Source: Methylococcales bacterium
Lineage (GTDB): Bacteria > Pseudomonadota > Gammaproteobacteria > Methylococcales > Methylomonadaceae
Assembly (NCBI GenBank): GCA_026399075.1
Contig: JAPLRR010000077.1
Coordinates: 111,555 to 175,554 of the forward strand
Length of the DNA stretch: 64,000 nt
Direction of reading: 5' to 3'
Shown here: piece by piece, positions 43,105 through 52,367 of the stretch
How the letters are laid out: each line of letters starts with the position of its first letter
Numbering within the stretch: the stretch's first letter is position 1
Program-made: the position numbers and the translations under genes
The notes under the pieces: model-generated
Told to the model about the DNA's origin: nothing
Database searches by the model: none
The model's input: only the letters and a program-made list of their open reading frames with translations

Positions 43105-45039
43105 TCATTGCTGCTCAAGCCATGCTTGAAACATCAACACGTCCCACAAGTAATAATGCCAATTGCGTTTGCCGGACAAATGCTCAGCCCATTTGGCTTG
43201 TACCAGTTGGGGATTAAAATAGCCTTCTTGGCGTAGCCGGTCTTCATTCAGCAGAGATTCAGCCCAATCGCGCAAAGGCCCGCGCAACCAGACATCAATG
43301 GGGACGCCAAAGCCCATTTTTGGCCGTTCGATGAGTGTTTTAGGGACATGTTTATAGAGCACTTCGCGCAAAGCCCATTTGCCGACACCTTCACGCAGTT
43401 TGTATTCCAAAGGCAAACGCCATGCGAACTCAACCACCCGATGGTCCAAAAATGGCACCCGTGTTTCCAACGAAACGCCCATGGCCGCCCGATCGACTTT
43501 GGTTAAAATATCATCCGGCAAATAGCTCAGCATATCCAAGGCCATCATGCGCTCGATGTCGGTTGGGGTGGCAGGCTGCAAGCTTGGGTTGGTCAATAGG
43601 GTCAGTGGCTCGGTGGCGCCTAGGACAAGGCTGGCAGGGTCTTTCCAATGGGAAATAAGATCCAAATAAAGTTCGTCTATGGTTTGGTAGCTCAGCACAC
43701 CAGAGCCTTTGTGCAGTTTGTCGCCGAGATTTAAGTGCTTGAAACGTTCCGGTGCCAGATTCATAAAAGGGCTGGCCAATCGGTTCCAAGCACTGGGGGA
43801 TAACCGCGTTAGGCTATACGCAATGGCTTGTCTTACTGCCAAGGGCAACCGCGAAATCTTGCCCCACAAATGATGGGTCTGCAAATAACGGTTATAGCCA
43901 CAAAACAACTCGTCGCCCGCATCGCCGGACAAGGACACGGTGACATGTTGGCGTGCCATTTCTGCCACTAAAAACGTGGGGATTTGGGAAGAGTCTGAGA
44001 AGGGCTCGTCGTACAGGGTAGGCAATTTGGGGATGACATTCATGGCATCTTGTGCCGTGACATAGAGTTCGGTATGTTCAGTACCCAAATGCTGGGCAAC
44101 CGCCTTGGCGTAGTGGGCCTCATTGTAAGTGGCTTCATTAAAGCCAATGGCAAAGGTTTTCACGGGGCGGCTGGATTGCGCTTGCATCAAAGCAACAATG
44201 GCTGATGAATCAACCCCGCCAGAAAGGAATGCCCCTAATGGCACATCCGCCACCATTTGTTGGCCCACTGCCTGCATCAACACAGCTTCCAATTCGGCGA
44301 CCGCTTGCGTAGCTGTACCTGTAAAAGGGGTGGCAAGCCCGGTGGTCACACAGTCTTTGCCTGACCAGTAAGTGCTGATTTGGGGTTCCCGCTGGTTAGT
44401 GGATACCGTTAGCCAGCAACCTGGCTGAAGTTTATGGATGCCTTGCCAGATGGAATAGGGGGCGGGGATATAGTTGTAGCGCATCAATAACGCCAGCGCA
44501 TCCCGATTGATGTCGGCAGTAAAGGCAGGGTGCGCTTTTAGGGCCTTAAGCTCGGAGCCAAATAAAAAGCTAGTGCCTTGCCAGCCATAATACAGTGGCT
44601 TTTCCCCTAAGCGGTCACGGGCTAAGGTTAATGTTTGCTTATGTTTATCCCATAAGGCAAACGCAAACATACCCACGCATTTTTTTAGGGTTGCCTCTAT
44701 GCCCCAAGCGGCGCAGGCCGCCAATAGGGTTTCAGTGTCGGAATGCCCGCGCCACGCCTGGCCCGCCAAGGCCGAACGCAGTTCATTGTGGTTATAGATC
44801 TCGCCATTAAAAGCAATCACAAACCGCCCACACCCCGACTCCATCGGTTGATGGCCCGCAGGTGACAAATCCAATATCGACAAGCGCCGGTGGCTAAGCC
44901 CGATGCCAGTCGCGGCATCCCACCATTCGCCGCCATCATCGGGGCCACGGTGGATAATGGCCAATCCCATGGCTTTTAGTATGGGCAATGGTTGGTCGGG
45001 AAAATGATTGCTGTGTAAAAAACCTGAGAATCCGCACAT
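43105..45039 (-). CDS. asnB: glutamine-dependent asparagine synthetase family protein
   Basis: Class B asparagine synthetase, 644 residues when started at MCGFSGFLHS so that Cys2 becomes the N-terminal nucleophile; the track ORF adds 12 residues. The amidotransferase domain includes LSHRRLSILD and FNGEIYNHNELR. The synthetase domain has the PP-loop LSGGVDSSAIVAL (about 260) and SLSGDAGDELFCGYNRY. In polysaccharide loci such enzymes often amidate uronic acids rather than make free asparagine, so the true substrate may be a sugar acid. Confidence 0.88.
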   Translation of the reverse strand: MCGFSGFLHSNHFPDQPLPILKAMGLAIIHRGPDDGGEWWDAATGIGLSHRRLSILDLSPAGHQPMESGCGRFVIAFNGEIYNHNELRSALAGQAWRGHSDTETLLAACAAWGIEATLKKCVGMFAFALWDKHKQTLTLARDRLGEKPLYYGWQGTSFLFGSELKALKAHPAFTADINRDALALLMRYNYIPAPYSIWQGIHKLQPGCWLTVSTNQREPQISTYWSGKDCVTTGLATPFTGTATQAVAELEAVLMQAVGQQMVADVPLGAFLSGGVDSSAIVALMQAQSSRPVKTFAIGFNEATYNEAHYAKAVAQHLGTEHTELYVTAQDAMNVIPKLPTLYDEPFSDSSQIPTFLVAEMARQHVTVSLSGDAGDELFCGYNRYLQTHHLWGKISRLPLAVRQAIAYSLTRLSPSAWNRLASPFMNLAPERFKHLNLGDKLHKGSGVLSYQTIDELYLDLISHWKDPASLVLGATEPLTLLTNPSLQPATPTDIERMMALDMLSYLPDDILTKVDRAAMGVSLETRVPFLDHRVVEFAWRLPLEYKLREGVGKWALREVLYKHVPKTLIERPKMGFGVPIDVWLRGPLRDWAESLLNEDRLRQEGYFNPQLVQAKWAEHLSGKRNWHYYLWDVLMFQAWLEQQ

Positions 45040-45134
45040 AGTAATTGGTATTATAAATTGAAGGATAGGGTGCATTAGCTCAAACGCCTACTAGGCGTGA
45101 GCTTGGAAACAGTGGGCCTTAGCCCCGGCAAACC

Positions 45135-46271
45135 TTATGATGCCTTGAGGAGTTGCCGATAAAATTGTTCATAAGCCTGCACGACTTGGATGATGTCAAA
45201 ATAAGCCGCCACCCGTTGCCGAGCCTGATTGCCTAAAGCTTGGCGTTGTTCCGCTGGTAAAGTCAGCAGCGCTGCCAAGTTAGCGGCAAGTGCGGGGTTA
45301 TCATCGGGGTTTACCACCCGGCCTGTGTCGGCGACAATGTAGGCCGAATCGCCAACATCAGTCACTACACAAGGTACGCCGCAGGCCATGGCTTCACCTA
45401 ACACATTCGGGAAGGCTTCGCCATAAGTGGAAGCCGAGGCCAGTACATCCAGTGCGGCCATTATTTCAGGTATATCCTGCCTCAAACCCAAAAAATGGCT
45501 GGAATCGATAATACCCGCAGCGGTCGCCGCCTGCACTAGGCTGGTATTATGGTCATCAACACCATTGCCGGCCAGTATAAAGTGCACGTTTGGCAGCTGC
45601 TGGTGCAACAGGCCGGCCGCCTGGCAAAAGCCAAGGTGGTTTTTTTGGGGGTCATAGCGGCCTATTAAACCCACCAGCAAGGCATCGTCAGCCAAATCGA
45701 GTTCTTTGCGCAGCCGTACCCGAGCCTCATAGTCCGGCTTGAAGCGGCTTAAATCAAAGCCATTGGGGATAACGGCCATTTTTTCAGGCGCGTAACCGAT
45801 AGCTTCATGGATTAGCCGTGCTTGTTCTGAGCAAGACAAAATACGGGTAGGTAGGCTATGCGATAGCCAAGCACACAACTTAACAATAAACCGCACACTA
45901 AACTTGGTTTTGGTGGCATCCAAATCACTGTTGCGTAAGCACCAAGCGATGGTTTTGGCACCCGCCAACCTAGCTGCCAAGCCGCCCAACAGATCAGCAT
46001 GGTACATCCAAGTATGCACGACATCCGGCTGGAACGCTTTAATTAGTCGGATTAGCCGGAAAAAGGTCGGGATATCCGAAAATTTACCCCGTAAATTGAT
46101 GGCCTGCACAGGGATGCCTAAGGCCTCAATCGCAGGGGCAAGTGCGCCGGGGCCGGTCAGGGAGATCACTAAAGGCTCAAAACGCTGGCGATCCAGATGG
46201 GTCAATACCTTAAGCAGCATCATCTCCGCGCCGCCTGTACCCAGGCCAGTGGTAATAAATAAAATGCGCAT
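45135..46271 (-). CDS. glycosyltransferase family 4 protein
   Basis: GT-B transferase of 378 residues from the ATG at 46271, whose A is shared with the stop of the upstream glycosyltransferase gene; the track begins one codon earlier at TTG. The N terminus ILFITTGLGTGGAEMMLLKVL is classic for GT4. HTWMYHADLLGGLAARLAG and the C-terminal ALDVLASASTYGEAFPNVLGEAMACGVPCVVTDVGDSAYIV identify donor binding. It is similar in layout to the neighbouring gene 46271-47392, suggesting an old duplication. Confidence 0.9.
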   Translation of the reverse strand: MRILFITTGLGTGGAEMMLLKVLTHLDRQRFEPLVISLTGPGALAPAIEALGIPVQAINLRGKFSDIPTFFRLIRLIKAFQPDVVHTWMYHADLLGGLAARLAGAKTIAWCLRNSDLDATKTKFSVRFIVKLCAWLSHSLPTRILSCSEQARLIHEAIGYAPEKMAVIPNGFDLSRFKPDYEARVRLRKELDLADDALLVGLIGRYDPQKNHLGFCQAAGLLHQQLPNVHFILAGNGVDDHNTSLVQAATAAGIIDSSHFLGLRQDIPEIMAALDVLASASTYGEAFPNVLGEAMACGVPCVVTDVGDSAYIVADTGRVVNPDDNPALAANLAALLTLPAEQRQALGNQARQRVAAYFDIIQVVQAYEQFYRQLLKAS

Positions 46272-47392
46272 CAAACCAAACCTAAAGCGCTTTCGGTGCG
46301 CATCAGCAACTTGTCCAAGGAAAATTCTTGTTCGACCCTAAGGTGGGCTTGTTTGCCCAGTTCCGCAAGGCTGGCTTTGTCCAGTTCAAGCAATTGTAAC
46401 AAGCCGTCTGCCAGCAATGTGGGGTTAGCGGCAGGCACCAACACACCAGTGTCGCCAATAATCCAAGCAGAATCGCCGACATCGGTGGCAACACAAGGCC
46501 GCCCGCAGGCCATGGCTTCAGCGATGGTATTAGAAAAACCTTCGCTTAAAGAGGAAGAAACCGAAATGTCCAATGCGCTATAAGCCGCAGCCATGTCATG
46601 GCAGGGACCTGCCCAAATTAGGCGCTCGCCCAAGTCTTCTGATTGCTTTTGTAGGGACAGGCCATAATCACTGGCACCGCTGCCTATACAAACCAAGCGC
46701 ACATTCGGGTGGGCATTAAGCACCAAACGGCCCGCAGCAATAAAATTGCCGTGGTCTTTCATGGCATCTAAGCGACCGACTAAGCCAACCAAGACTTCAT
46801 TATCGGCAAGACCCCATTGGGCCCTTAGATGTTGCCGTCCTTGTGCATTGAAATGAAAGCGTTGGGTGTCTATCCCATTGGGGACGACGGTGATGGTGTC
46901 ACTGCGGAAACCATTCGCCACGGCATACTGTTTACCGGCATTAGAATTGGCAATCACTAAATCCGCATAGCGGGAAGCGAGGCATTCAAAACGGTAAGTT
47001 AGGCGCGACAGCCAATCATAGCGGGACAAATCCATATTGGAGGCGCGGACACCCCACACGATGCGGGTGTTGGGCAGCCACGGTTTCAGCAGCACAGACA
47101 ACAGGTTGGGGACAGTCAGGTAACTATGGAGCAACTGCGGCTGGGCTTTACGGTGCACGCGCACTAAGCGGCTTAAAAAAGGCACTATATCCCAACGTCC
47201 AGTTTTGTTAAGGCTGATTAAAGAAATACCGGCTGCGACCAGTTCCGCCTCAAATTCACCGCCCGCATAAAAAACCACCACGCTGACAGCATGGCCTTGT
47301 TGCTTAAGCCCGATGGCGAGGGCAAGCAATTGGCGTTCAGCCCCCCCTATGTGTAGGGAGCGGGCTAGAAAAAATACGGGTGGGGCTGACAA
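46271..47392 (-). CDS. glycosyltransferase family 4 protein
   Basis: GT-B transferase of 373 residues, starting at a TTG with GAGGC upstream. FLARSLHIGGAERQLLALAIGL is the acceptor-side N terminus, and SSSLSEGFSNTIAEAMACGRPCVATDVGDSAWIIGDTG the donor-side signature. It shares this ending with the next gene (EAMACGxPCVxTDVGDSA). It is part of the glycan assembly operon; the linkage it forms cannot be predicted. Confidence 0.9.
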   Translation of the reverse strand: MSAPPVFFLARSLHIGGAERQLLALAIGLKQQGHAVSVVVFYAGGEFEAELVAAGISLISLNKTGRWDIVPFLSRLVRVHRKAQPQLLHSYLTVPNLLSVLLKPWLPNTRIVWGVRASNMDLSRYDWLSRLTYRFECLASRYADLVIANSNAGKQYAVANGFRSDTITVVPNGIDTQRFHFNAQGRQHLRAQWGLADNEVLVGLVGRLDAMKDHGNFIAAGRLVLNAHPNVRLVCIGSGASDYGLSLQKQSEDLGERLIWAGPCHDMAAAYSALDISVSSSLSEGFSNTIAEAMACGRPCVATDVGDSAWIIGDTGVLVPAANPTLLADGLLQLLELDKASLAELGKQAHLRVEQEFSLDKLLMRTESALGLV

Positions 47393-47576
47393 GTTATGCC
47401 TCGATCATCAACAAATGCAACATTATAACTTACCTCGCCCTGAAAGCCGATTTAAGCGAAATCCTGTGCCGACATAAGGCAGTTTGAACACGCGTGTAAA
47501 CTGCCGTTTCCGGCGAACAACTAATAGGCGGCGGGGAAAATAAGCTACCGATAGCTTGGCTGCGATTCCAAAGTGT

Positions 47577-48551
47577 CTAATTGCTAGCCTTTGGTTGGCG
47601 TTGTGCTGCCCAACGCTGAAATTTCCTGAATAAAATTCGAAAAACTACCCAAGGGTCTTTTAACAAAGCGCTGAGAAACAATTTGCCATCCAGTGTCTTG
47701 TACTCCCTTAATAAGGCAGTGGCGGCGGCCAAGTCCACCCATGCCAATTTGTTGCGTATCGGCTTTTCGTAAGCCTTGCCCAAGTAGTCCAATAGTCCCA
47801 GATACAAGGTATAGCGCAAGTCATGTTGTTTGAGGGGGTGGATAGGGGTTTTGGTGATGCCGTTGTCGTGGTGGCGATAAGTGGCGCGTTTTTTGGTGTC
47901 GTAATAACAAGGCCCTTGGCTTGCGGTGAGCAATTCCAAAGCGATGTCCCGGCCAGTGATCTGGAAAAAAAATGCGGGTATTGGTGAGGGGATGGCGCTT
48001 TTCCTGATCATCAGGCTGAGTGTCGGGATAAAATGCTCACGTAAGATGTCGTCAAAATAATGCACTGATTTTAAAACGGGCGCAAAAGGGCTGTAGATTT
48101 GTTTTGCCACCGTGTTATCAATAATATTCACGGCATGTGCAGCCATCGAAAATTCAGGATGGCAGCTTAAATAATCGGCTTGGGATTGTAGCTTGGATGG
48201 GTCAGTCCAAAAATCATCCCCTTCACAAATGGCGATATAATCGCCTTGAGCATGGGCCAGCGCATTTAAAAAGGGGGATGCGCCCTTGGAATATTGATTT
48301 TCTTTCTGAAATATCGGTTTGATGAGGTGTGGGTAGCTTTCAACATAAGACTGGACTATCGTTGCCGTGTTATCCGTAGAGACATCTTCATGAATAATGA
48401 TTTCAAAGGGAAACGTGGTTTCTTGCAGTAAAAAACCATTAATGGCCTCTTTAATATAACCTTCATGATTAAAAGTGGCGCAAATAATGCTCACTAAAGG
48501 TTTTTTGTCTGACCAGCTGGCCATTATGTCATGTTCGTTTTTAGGGATCAT
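47577..48551 (-). CDS. glycosyltransferase family 2 protein
   Basis: GT-A fold transferase with PLVSIICATFNHEGYIKEAINGFLLQETTFPFEIIIHEDVSTDNTATIV at its start, followed by ICEGDDFWTDPSKLQSQADYL, the DxD-type region. I favour the ATG at 48551, which overlaps the flippase stop (ATGA) and gives 324 residues; the track start at 48608 would add 19 residues and overlap by 61 bases. The C terminus is basic (RKFQRWAAQRQPK). Confidence 0.87.
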   Translation of the reverse strand: MIPKNEHDIMASWSDKKPLVSIICATFNHEGYIKEAINGFLLQETTFPFEIIIHEDVSTDNTATIVQSYVESYPHLIKPIFQKENQYSKGASPFLNALAHAQGDYIAICEGDDFWTDPSKLQSQADYLSCHPEFSMAAHAVNIIDNTVAKQIYSPFAPVLKSVHYFDDILREHFIPTLSLMIRKSAIPSPIPAFFFQITGRDIALELLTASQGPCYYDTKKRATYRHHDNGITKTPIHPLKQHDLRYTLYLGLLDYLGKAYEKPIRNKLAWVDLAAATALLREYKTLDGKLFLSALLKDPWVVFRILFRKFQRWAAQRQPKASN

Positions 48552-50083
48552 ATAGTATTTTTGTGGTGTTTTAAAATGGATGCCCTCAACAATTTGCGTT
48601 TTTGCCATAGTTGCATTGTAAAAAATAATCCGATATTGGCGCTAATCGTGAAGCCTACTACAAAGCTTAAGAATGCCGCCAAGGCAATTCTGCCTTGAAG
48701 ATCGATGACATCCATCACTATGGAAAAAAATGTCAGACATAAACCGGTAAGCAATAGCCGAGGTAGAAGATCTATAAACAACCACCGGAAATGCAAGCCG
48801 GGTGCCAAACGGTGGTGAACTATGCTCGGAAAAATAAAAAACGTGACCAAGCGTAAGGCAAACCACGCATAGGCTACACCCAGTGCACCATAATGGTTGG
48901 CAGCATAAATGAGTATAGGCAACTGGGCAATGGCATTTATGGTTGAATTGATAACATGCAGGCGCAGTTTGCCATAGGCATATTGTAGATAATATTGGAA
49001 TGCGGCTATTGCTAAAATGCCATTGCCTAAAATGAACCATTTTAACATCGGGCCACCCCATTCCGCAGCCGCGGCATCACCCGTCCATGCAAAAAGTACC
49101 TGATTGGCAAATAGGGCAATAGTCCCTGCAATCGGAAAAATCAGGGTAGCAACTAGCTGTGTGGCTTTGCGGTAAAGCCCCAGCATGGCGGTTTCATTGC
49201 CCTGCGACAACAACAAAGTTATGCGTGGCAATAAGGCTTGGCTGACGGGGTTGGTGAGTGTCAACAAACCATTGGCAATCACCCCGACCAAAGAATAATA
49301 GCCATATTCTTTGAGCGGCAGCAAATGTGAGAGTATTAATTTATCGGCTTGGGTGAGGAGTATCCATAAGCCTGAAGTGTAGGCAATGCTGCCAGTGAAC
49401 GGTAGCACTGCTTTTAAGGTCGGCCATGAAAAACCATAAGACTGAGGTTGGGCCTTAGGCAGTAGTTTATAAAATTTGACGCTCAGCACCGCCAGTTCAA
49501 CTAGGCTGACCGCCAGTTGAAATTCAAAAAAATGCGTAGCTTGCTGTGTCACCCAGCGTAGCAGGCCGTAGACCAAGACATAACGTAAGCTGGCAATAAC
49601 GATATTAGCTGCATTCAACCACACCATTTGTTCCATGCCCTGGATACCGCCCCGATAGAGCGAACCAAACCAGCGCAAGCCAATGATGATGCCCATTAGG
49701 GTAATGCAATAAGACACGTCCGCTTGTGGCAGGGTTTTCACCGTCAACCATTGGCTGGCTATCCACGGGGCAGCTAGGTTAATGCCAATCCCTATGCCTA
49801 GCGAAAGCACTGCAAAAACTACTTCTATGCTACGCAGCAATTGGCGCAACTTGCTCAAGTCATTGCCCACAAGTCCACGCTCATGGGCGCAATGCCGAGC
49901 TAAGGTAGGCGACAAACCCATGTCCAATAGTGCTAGCCACGCACCCATCACGGTAAAAAAACCTACTAAACCATAAGCCTCCCCACCCAAATAGGTGAGG
50001 TAAAAAGGCAGCATGAAGATACCAATTAGCGTGGTATAGCCTTGGCCGATGTAATTGGCGATAGTGTTTTTCTTTAAGCTCAA
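48548..50083 (-). CDS. Wzx-like polysaccharide flippase (MATE/MOP superfamily)
   Basis: Polytopic membrane protein of 511 residues with about 12-14 hydrophobic helices, starting from TTG. The N terminus NTIANYIGQGYTTLIGIFMLPFYLTYLGGEAYGLVGFFTVM is typical of RfbX/Wzx proteins, as is LLTLTNPVSQALLPRITLLLSQG. It probably flips the undecaprenyl-linked repeat unit to the periplasm, supporting a Wzx/Wzy-type route for this locus. Confidence 0.87.
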   Translation of the reverse strand: MSLKKNTIANYIGQGYTTLIGIFMLPFYLTYLGGEAYGLVGFFTVMGAWLALLDMGLSPTLARHCAHERGLVGNDLSKLRQLLRSIEVVFAVLSLGIGIGINLAAPWIASQWLTVKTLPQADVSYCITLMGIIIGLRWFGSLYRGGIQGMEQMVWLNAANIVIASLRYVLVYGLLRWVTQQATHFFEFQLAVSLVELAVLSVKFYKLLPKAQPQSYGFSWPTLKAVLPFTGSIAYTSGLWILLTQADKLILSHLLPLKEYGYYSLVGVIANGLLTLTNPVSQALLPRITLLLSQGNETAMLGLYRKATQLVATLIFPIAGTIALFANQVLFAWTGDAAAAEWGGPMLKWFILGNGILAIAAFQYYLQYAYGKLRLHVINSTINAIAQLPILIYAANHYGALGVAYAWFALRLVTFFIFPSIVHHRLAPGLHFRWLFIDLLPRLLLTGLCLTFFSIVMDVIDLQGRIALAAFLSFVVGFTISANIGLFFTMQLWQKRKLLRASILKHHKNTI

Positions 50084-50169
50084 GGTAGTTAGTTAAATGG
50101 TCTAGGATAGCAATTAGTTAGAATTAAGCAAACAAGTATAGAGTACGAAGTTGGTAAGGCGACACAAGA

Positions 50170-50203
50170 TTCCCTCTCCCTTTGGGAGAGGGTTAGGGTG
50201 AGG
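50170..50203. repeat. palindromic intergenic repeat of the ccctctccc type
   Basis: CCCTCTCCC-TTT-GGGAGAGGG followed by TTAGGGTGAGGGG. This motif is a common dispersed intergenic repeat in many proteobacteria. Confidence 0.75.
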
Positions 50204-50242
50204 GGTATTTCAAATGTCGCTTTACCAGCTTCGGCTCCTATA

Positions 50243-50331
50243 GCAAGTAGCCACGATGCAGCAAAGCGTGAATCGAGTGCTTGTAGGCTTCGGCAACTGG
50301 GATTCCAAAGCGTTGCGTCGAGGCTACTTGC
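50243..50331. repeat. GCAAGTAGCC repeat, copy A (holds the methyltransferase stop)
   Basis: GCAAGTAGCCACGATGCA and TGCGTCGAGGCTACTTGC are inverted repeats (16 of 18 matching) around a GCAAAGCG/GGATTCC core, a structure of the widespread gtagcc...gatgcagc...ggaatc type. The TAG stop of the methyltransferase gene lies within its right end. Confidence 0.7.
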
Positions 50332-51172
50332 TTTTAATCAACACAAACTCATTACAACCCGAACCACCTGCACAAGTCTTAAGTGTGTTTAGCCCAAACC
50401 CCCGCCCCTCAAAGAAATCGATGATTTCTTCCGGTTTGGCAACTTCAAAAGGATAGCCGCCTATCCAATCAACAATATCCCGCCAGGCGGACATCCCACG
50501 GGAGCCGCCGTAGTTGTTCCAAGACTTTAGCGGATTGCCATGTAAGGCATCACGGATAAAAGTCAGGCTCCATTGCCTTAGCAAGGAATAAACTTTAAGC
50601 GGAAAGCGCAGGGATGGATATTTGTTGTATAAGCGTTTAAGCATTGTCCAACGGCGGCTTGCTGCACCTTGGTCATTGTAGATGGCGATAAATAAAAGGC
50701 CGCCCCCTTTTACCTTGGGGGCAGCATTGCCTAATGCCTGCCACATTGCCCCGGTGTGATGCAAGACACCCCAGGAATAGACAATATCAAACGTACCGAG
50801 CTTAGCCAGATAATCAGCATCTAACACAGAGCCCGTTTCCACCACCCAATCCGGGTCATCGGGAAAATAACGTTGTTTAAGTTCCGCCGTACATGCATAA
50901 GATTGTGGGTCGTAGTCAAAAGAGTGCACCTTAGCACCCAGCCTTTTTGCCGCAAGGCTAAACAAACCGCTGCCTGAGCCTATATCCAGAAAGGTTTTTC
51001 CGCTTAGGTCCGTTAGGCCTAGCATTTCCTTCAGGGAGCGTTCGGCCTCAATTATCCGCTGGTCATCCAGCAACAAAAGGAATTGCGCCCAATTTTCACC
51101 AAATGTAAAGCGGTTGCCACTTGCCACTTCATCGGCATGTTGTTCTATTTCGCCCAAACTATGGCCCCTCAA
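50324..51172 (-). CDS. SAM-dependent methyltransferase
   Basis: Class I methyltransferase of 282 residues. Motif I is TFLDIGSGSGLFSLAAKRLGA (about 58-78), then VHSFDYDPQSYACTAEL and FDIVYSWGVLHHTGAMWQALGNAAPKVKGGGLLFIAIYND. The C-terminal 100 residues hold GGSRGMSAWRDIVDWIGGYPFEVAKPEEI, seen in methyltransferases of surface glycan loci. The TTG start has no clear ribosome site. Its last three codons and stop come from repeat copy A. Confidence 0.86.
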   Translation of the reverse strand: MRGHSLGEIEQHADEVASGNRFTFGENWAQFLLLLDDQRIIEAERSLKEMLGLTDLSGKTFLDIGSGSGLFSLAAKRLGAKVHSFDYDPQSYACTAELKQRYFPDDPDWVVETGSVLDADYLAKLGTFDIVYSWGVLHHTGAMWQALGNAAPKVKGGGLLFIAIYNDQGAASRRWTMLKRLYNKYPSLRFPLKVYSLLRQWSLTFIRDALHGNPLKSWNNYGGSRGMSAWRDIVDWIGGYPFEVAKPEEIIDFFEGRGFGLNTLKTCAGGSGCNEFVLIKSK

Positions 51173-51192
51173 AATAATTCATTGTAGTGTTA

Positions 51193-51282
51193 AACAAGAA
51201 GCCAGGATGCAGCAAAGCGAAATCGTTGGTTTTCACCCTGCGATAAGCCCAGTTCCACTGCTTTCCAGCAAGGCTACTTGTT
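51193..51282. repeat. GCAAGTAGCC repeat, copy B (holds the pyruvyl transferase stop)
   Basis: AACAAGAAGCC (51193-51203) and GGCTACTTGTT (51272-51282) are inverted with one mismatch, and the internal GGATGCAGCAAAGCG matches copy A. The TAG stop of the next gene lies at its right end. Confidence 0.68.
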
Positions 51283-52359
51283 AGTTTCAATTTGCCCTAT
51301 AGGATCAGGAAACGCAGTATGAATAGTGCTACTGGTTTCTTTCCATAATAAATCTAGCCGATTTGTTAGATGGTTATAAATTACCTGTCTATCAGCAAGG
51401 GCAAGATCCACTAGATCTAAGACTTTACTAGGTAAATCGGCATCCATGACATCTACATTGTATTTCCCCATCCCAATTAACTCCATTAACTCACGGTGTT
51501 TGTGATGATTTTCTAAAGATATGGTGGGGACACCAAATGATAGAGGGACTATTTGCCCATGCCCCCGCATAGCGATTACACAACTTGCGTACTGGTAATA
51601 ACCAAATGTTTTTTCTACTTTGTCGAATGCAAGATCAGAAAAAGGCCAAATACTTACATTATCCAAACCTTTGGCGACATCTTCTGAAATAGCGATATCA
51701 TCAAAAACATGAGGGGTAAAGACAACATGAAATTTCTTGGCAAGCTTTGCCGTCAGGACCCGCAGATTGTTTACAATGTCTTGATAATTATTCACACCAC
51801 CAAATCGGTGGGCTGGCTTATCGTTTGCCAGTTGAATGACAATATAATCAGTTGGAAGCTCAGCAGGCCTTTGGAAAGATTGGTTCCTACCTATCCAAAA
51901 ACCGGGGTCTGCAATAACTTTCGCGTCAATCGCTGTTTGATCATACAAACGTTCGTAGCTGCCGTCATTCCGAACTGAGAATAATCGGGCATGTTTTGCA
52001 GTTTCCCGAAGATGTGCAATCCCTCGTTCCGGTATGCCGTCCTCATCCTTAAAATAGTTATACCCAGCAGCATAAACGATAAATGGGATTTTTATTGTTT
52101 TTATTAGTTCTTTTTCTATTAACCAAAACCAACCTTGGGGCCAATGTGCCCCATGTATGATCCCACCACCACCGATTACCAACAAATCGTATTTTTGATT
52201 GATATTGTTGATGAAATACTCATCAAATACTTGGCCTTGTAGATTGACTTCTGCAATCAGATCAATCGGTATTAACTCCCTTAGTGCTTTTTTTAAGCCA
52301 TAACCAAGCGCATAATCGCCCAAGTTATGATTTAAACAATAAGCATGTAGTACTTTCAT
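51274..52359 (-). CDS. polysaccharide pyruvyl transferase family protein
   Basis: CsaB/WcaK-like enzyme of 361 residues that likely adds a pyruvyl ketal to a sugar. YCLNHNLGDYALGYGLKKAL and LLVIGGGGIIHGAHWPQGWFW near the N terminus are typical, as are RLFSVRNDGSYERLYDQTAIDAKVIADPGFWIG and CVIAMRGHGQIVPLSFGVPTISLENHHKH in the second half. The gene ends in intergenic repeat copy B, which supplies the stop codon. Confidence 0.88.
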   Translation of the reverse strand: MKVLHAYCLNHNLGDYALGYGLKKALRELIPIDLIAEVNLQGQVFDEYFINNINQKYDLLVIGGGGIIHGAHWPQGWFWLIEKELIKTIKIPFIVYAAGYNYFKDEDGIPERGIAHLRETAKHARLFSVRNDGSYERLYDQTAIDAKVIADPGFWIGRNQSFQRPAELPTDYIVIQLANDKPAHRFGGVNNYQDIVNNLRVLTAKLAKKFHVVFTPHVFDDIAISEDVAKGLDNVSIWPFSDLAFDKVEKTFGYYQYASCVIAMRGHGQIVPLSFGVPTISLENHHKHRELMELIGMGKYNVDVMDADLPSKVLDLVDLALADRQVIYNHLTNRLDLLWKETSSTIHTAFPDPIGQIETNK

Positions 52360-52367
52360 ATTTTCAC

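Noticed and set aside
43105-45039. A true asparagine biosynthesis role for the asnB-like gene
   Set aside because: The sequence supports the family, but its position within a glycan operon makes a sugar amidation role equally likely, so no firm pathway is claimed.
50170-51282. Possible CRISPR array from the repeated motifs near 50-51 kb
   Set aside because: Only two long palindromic copies about 950 bases apart, with genes between them and no regular spacers or cas genes.
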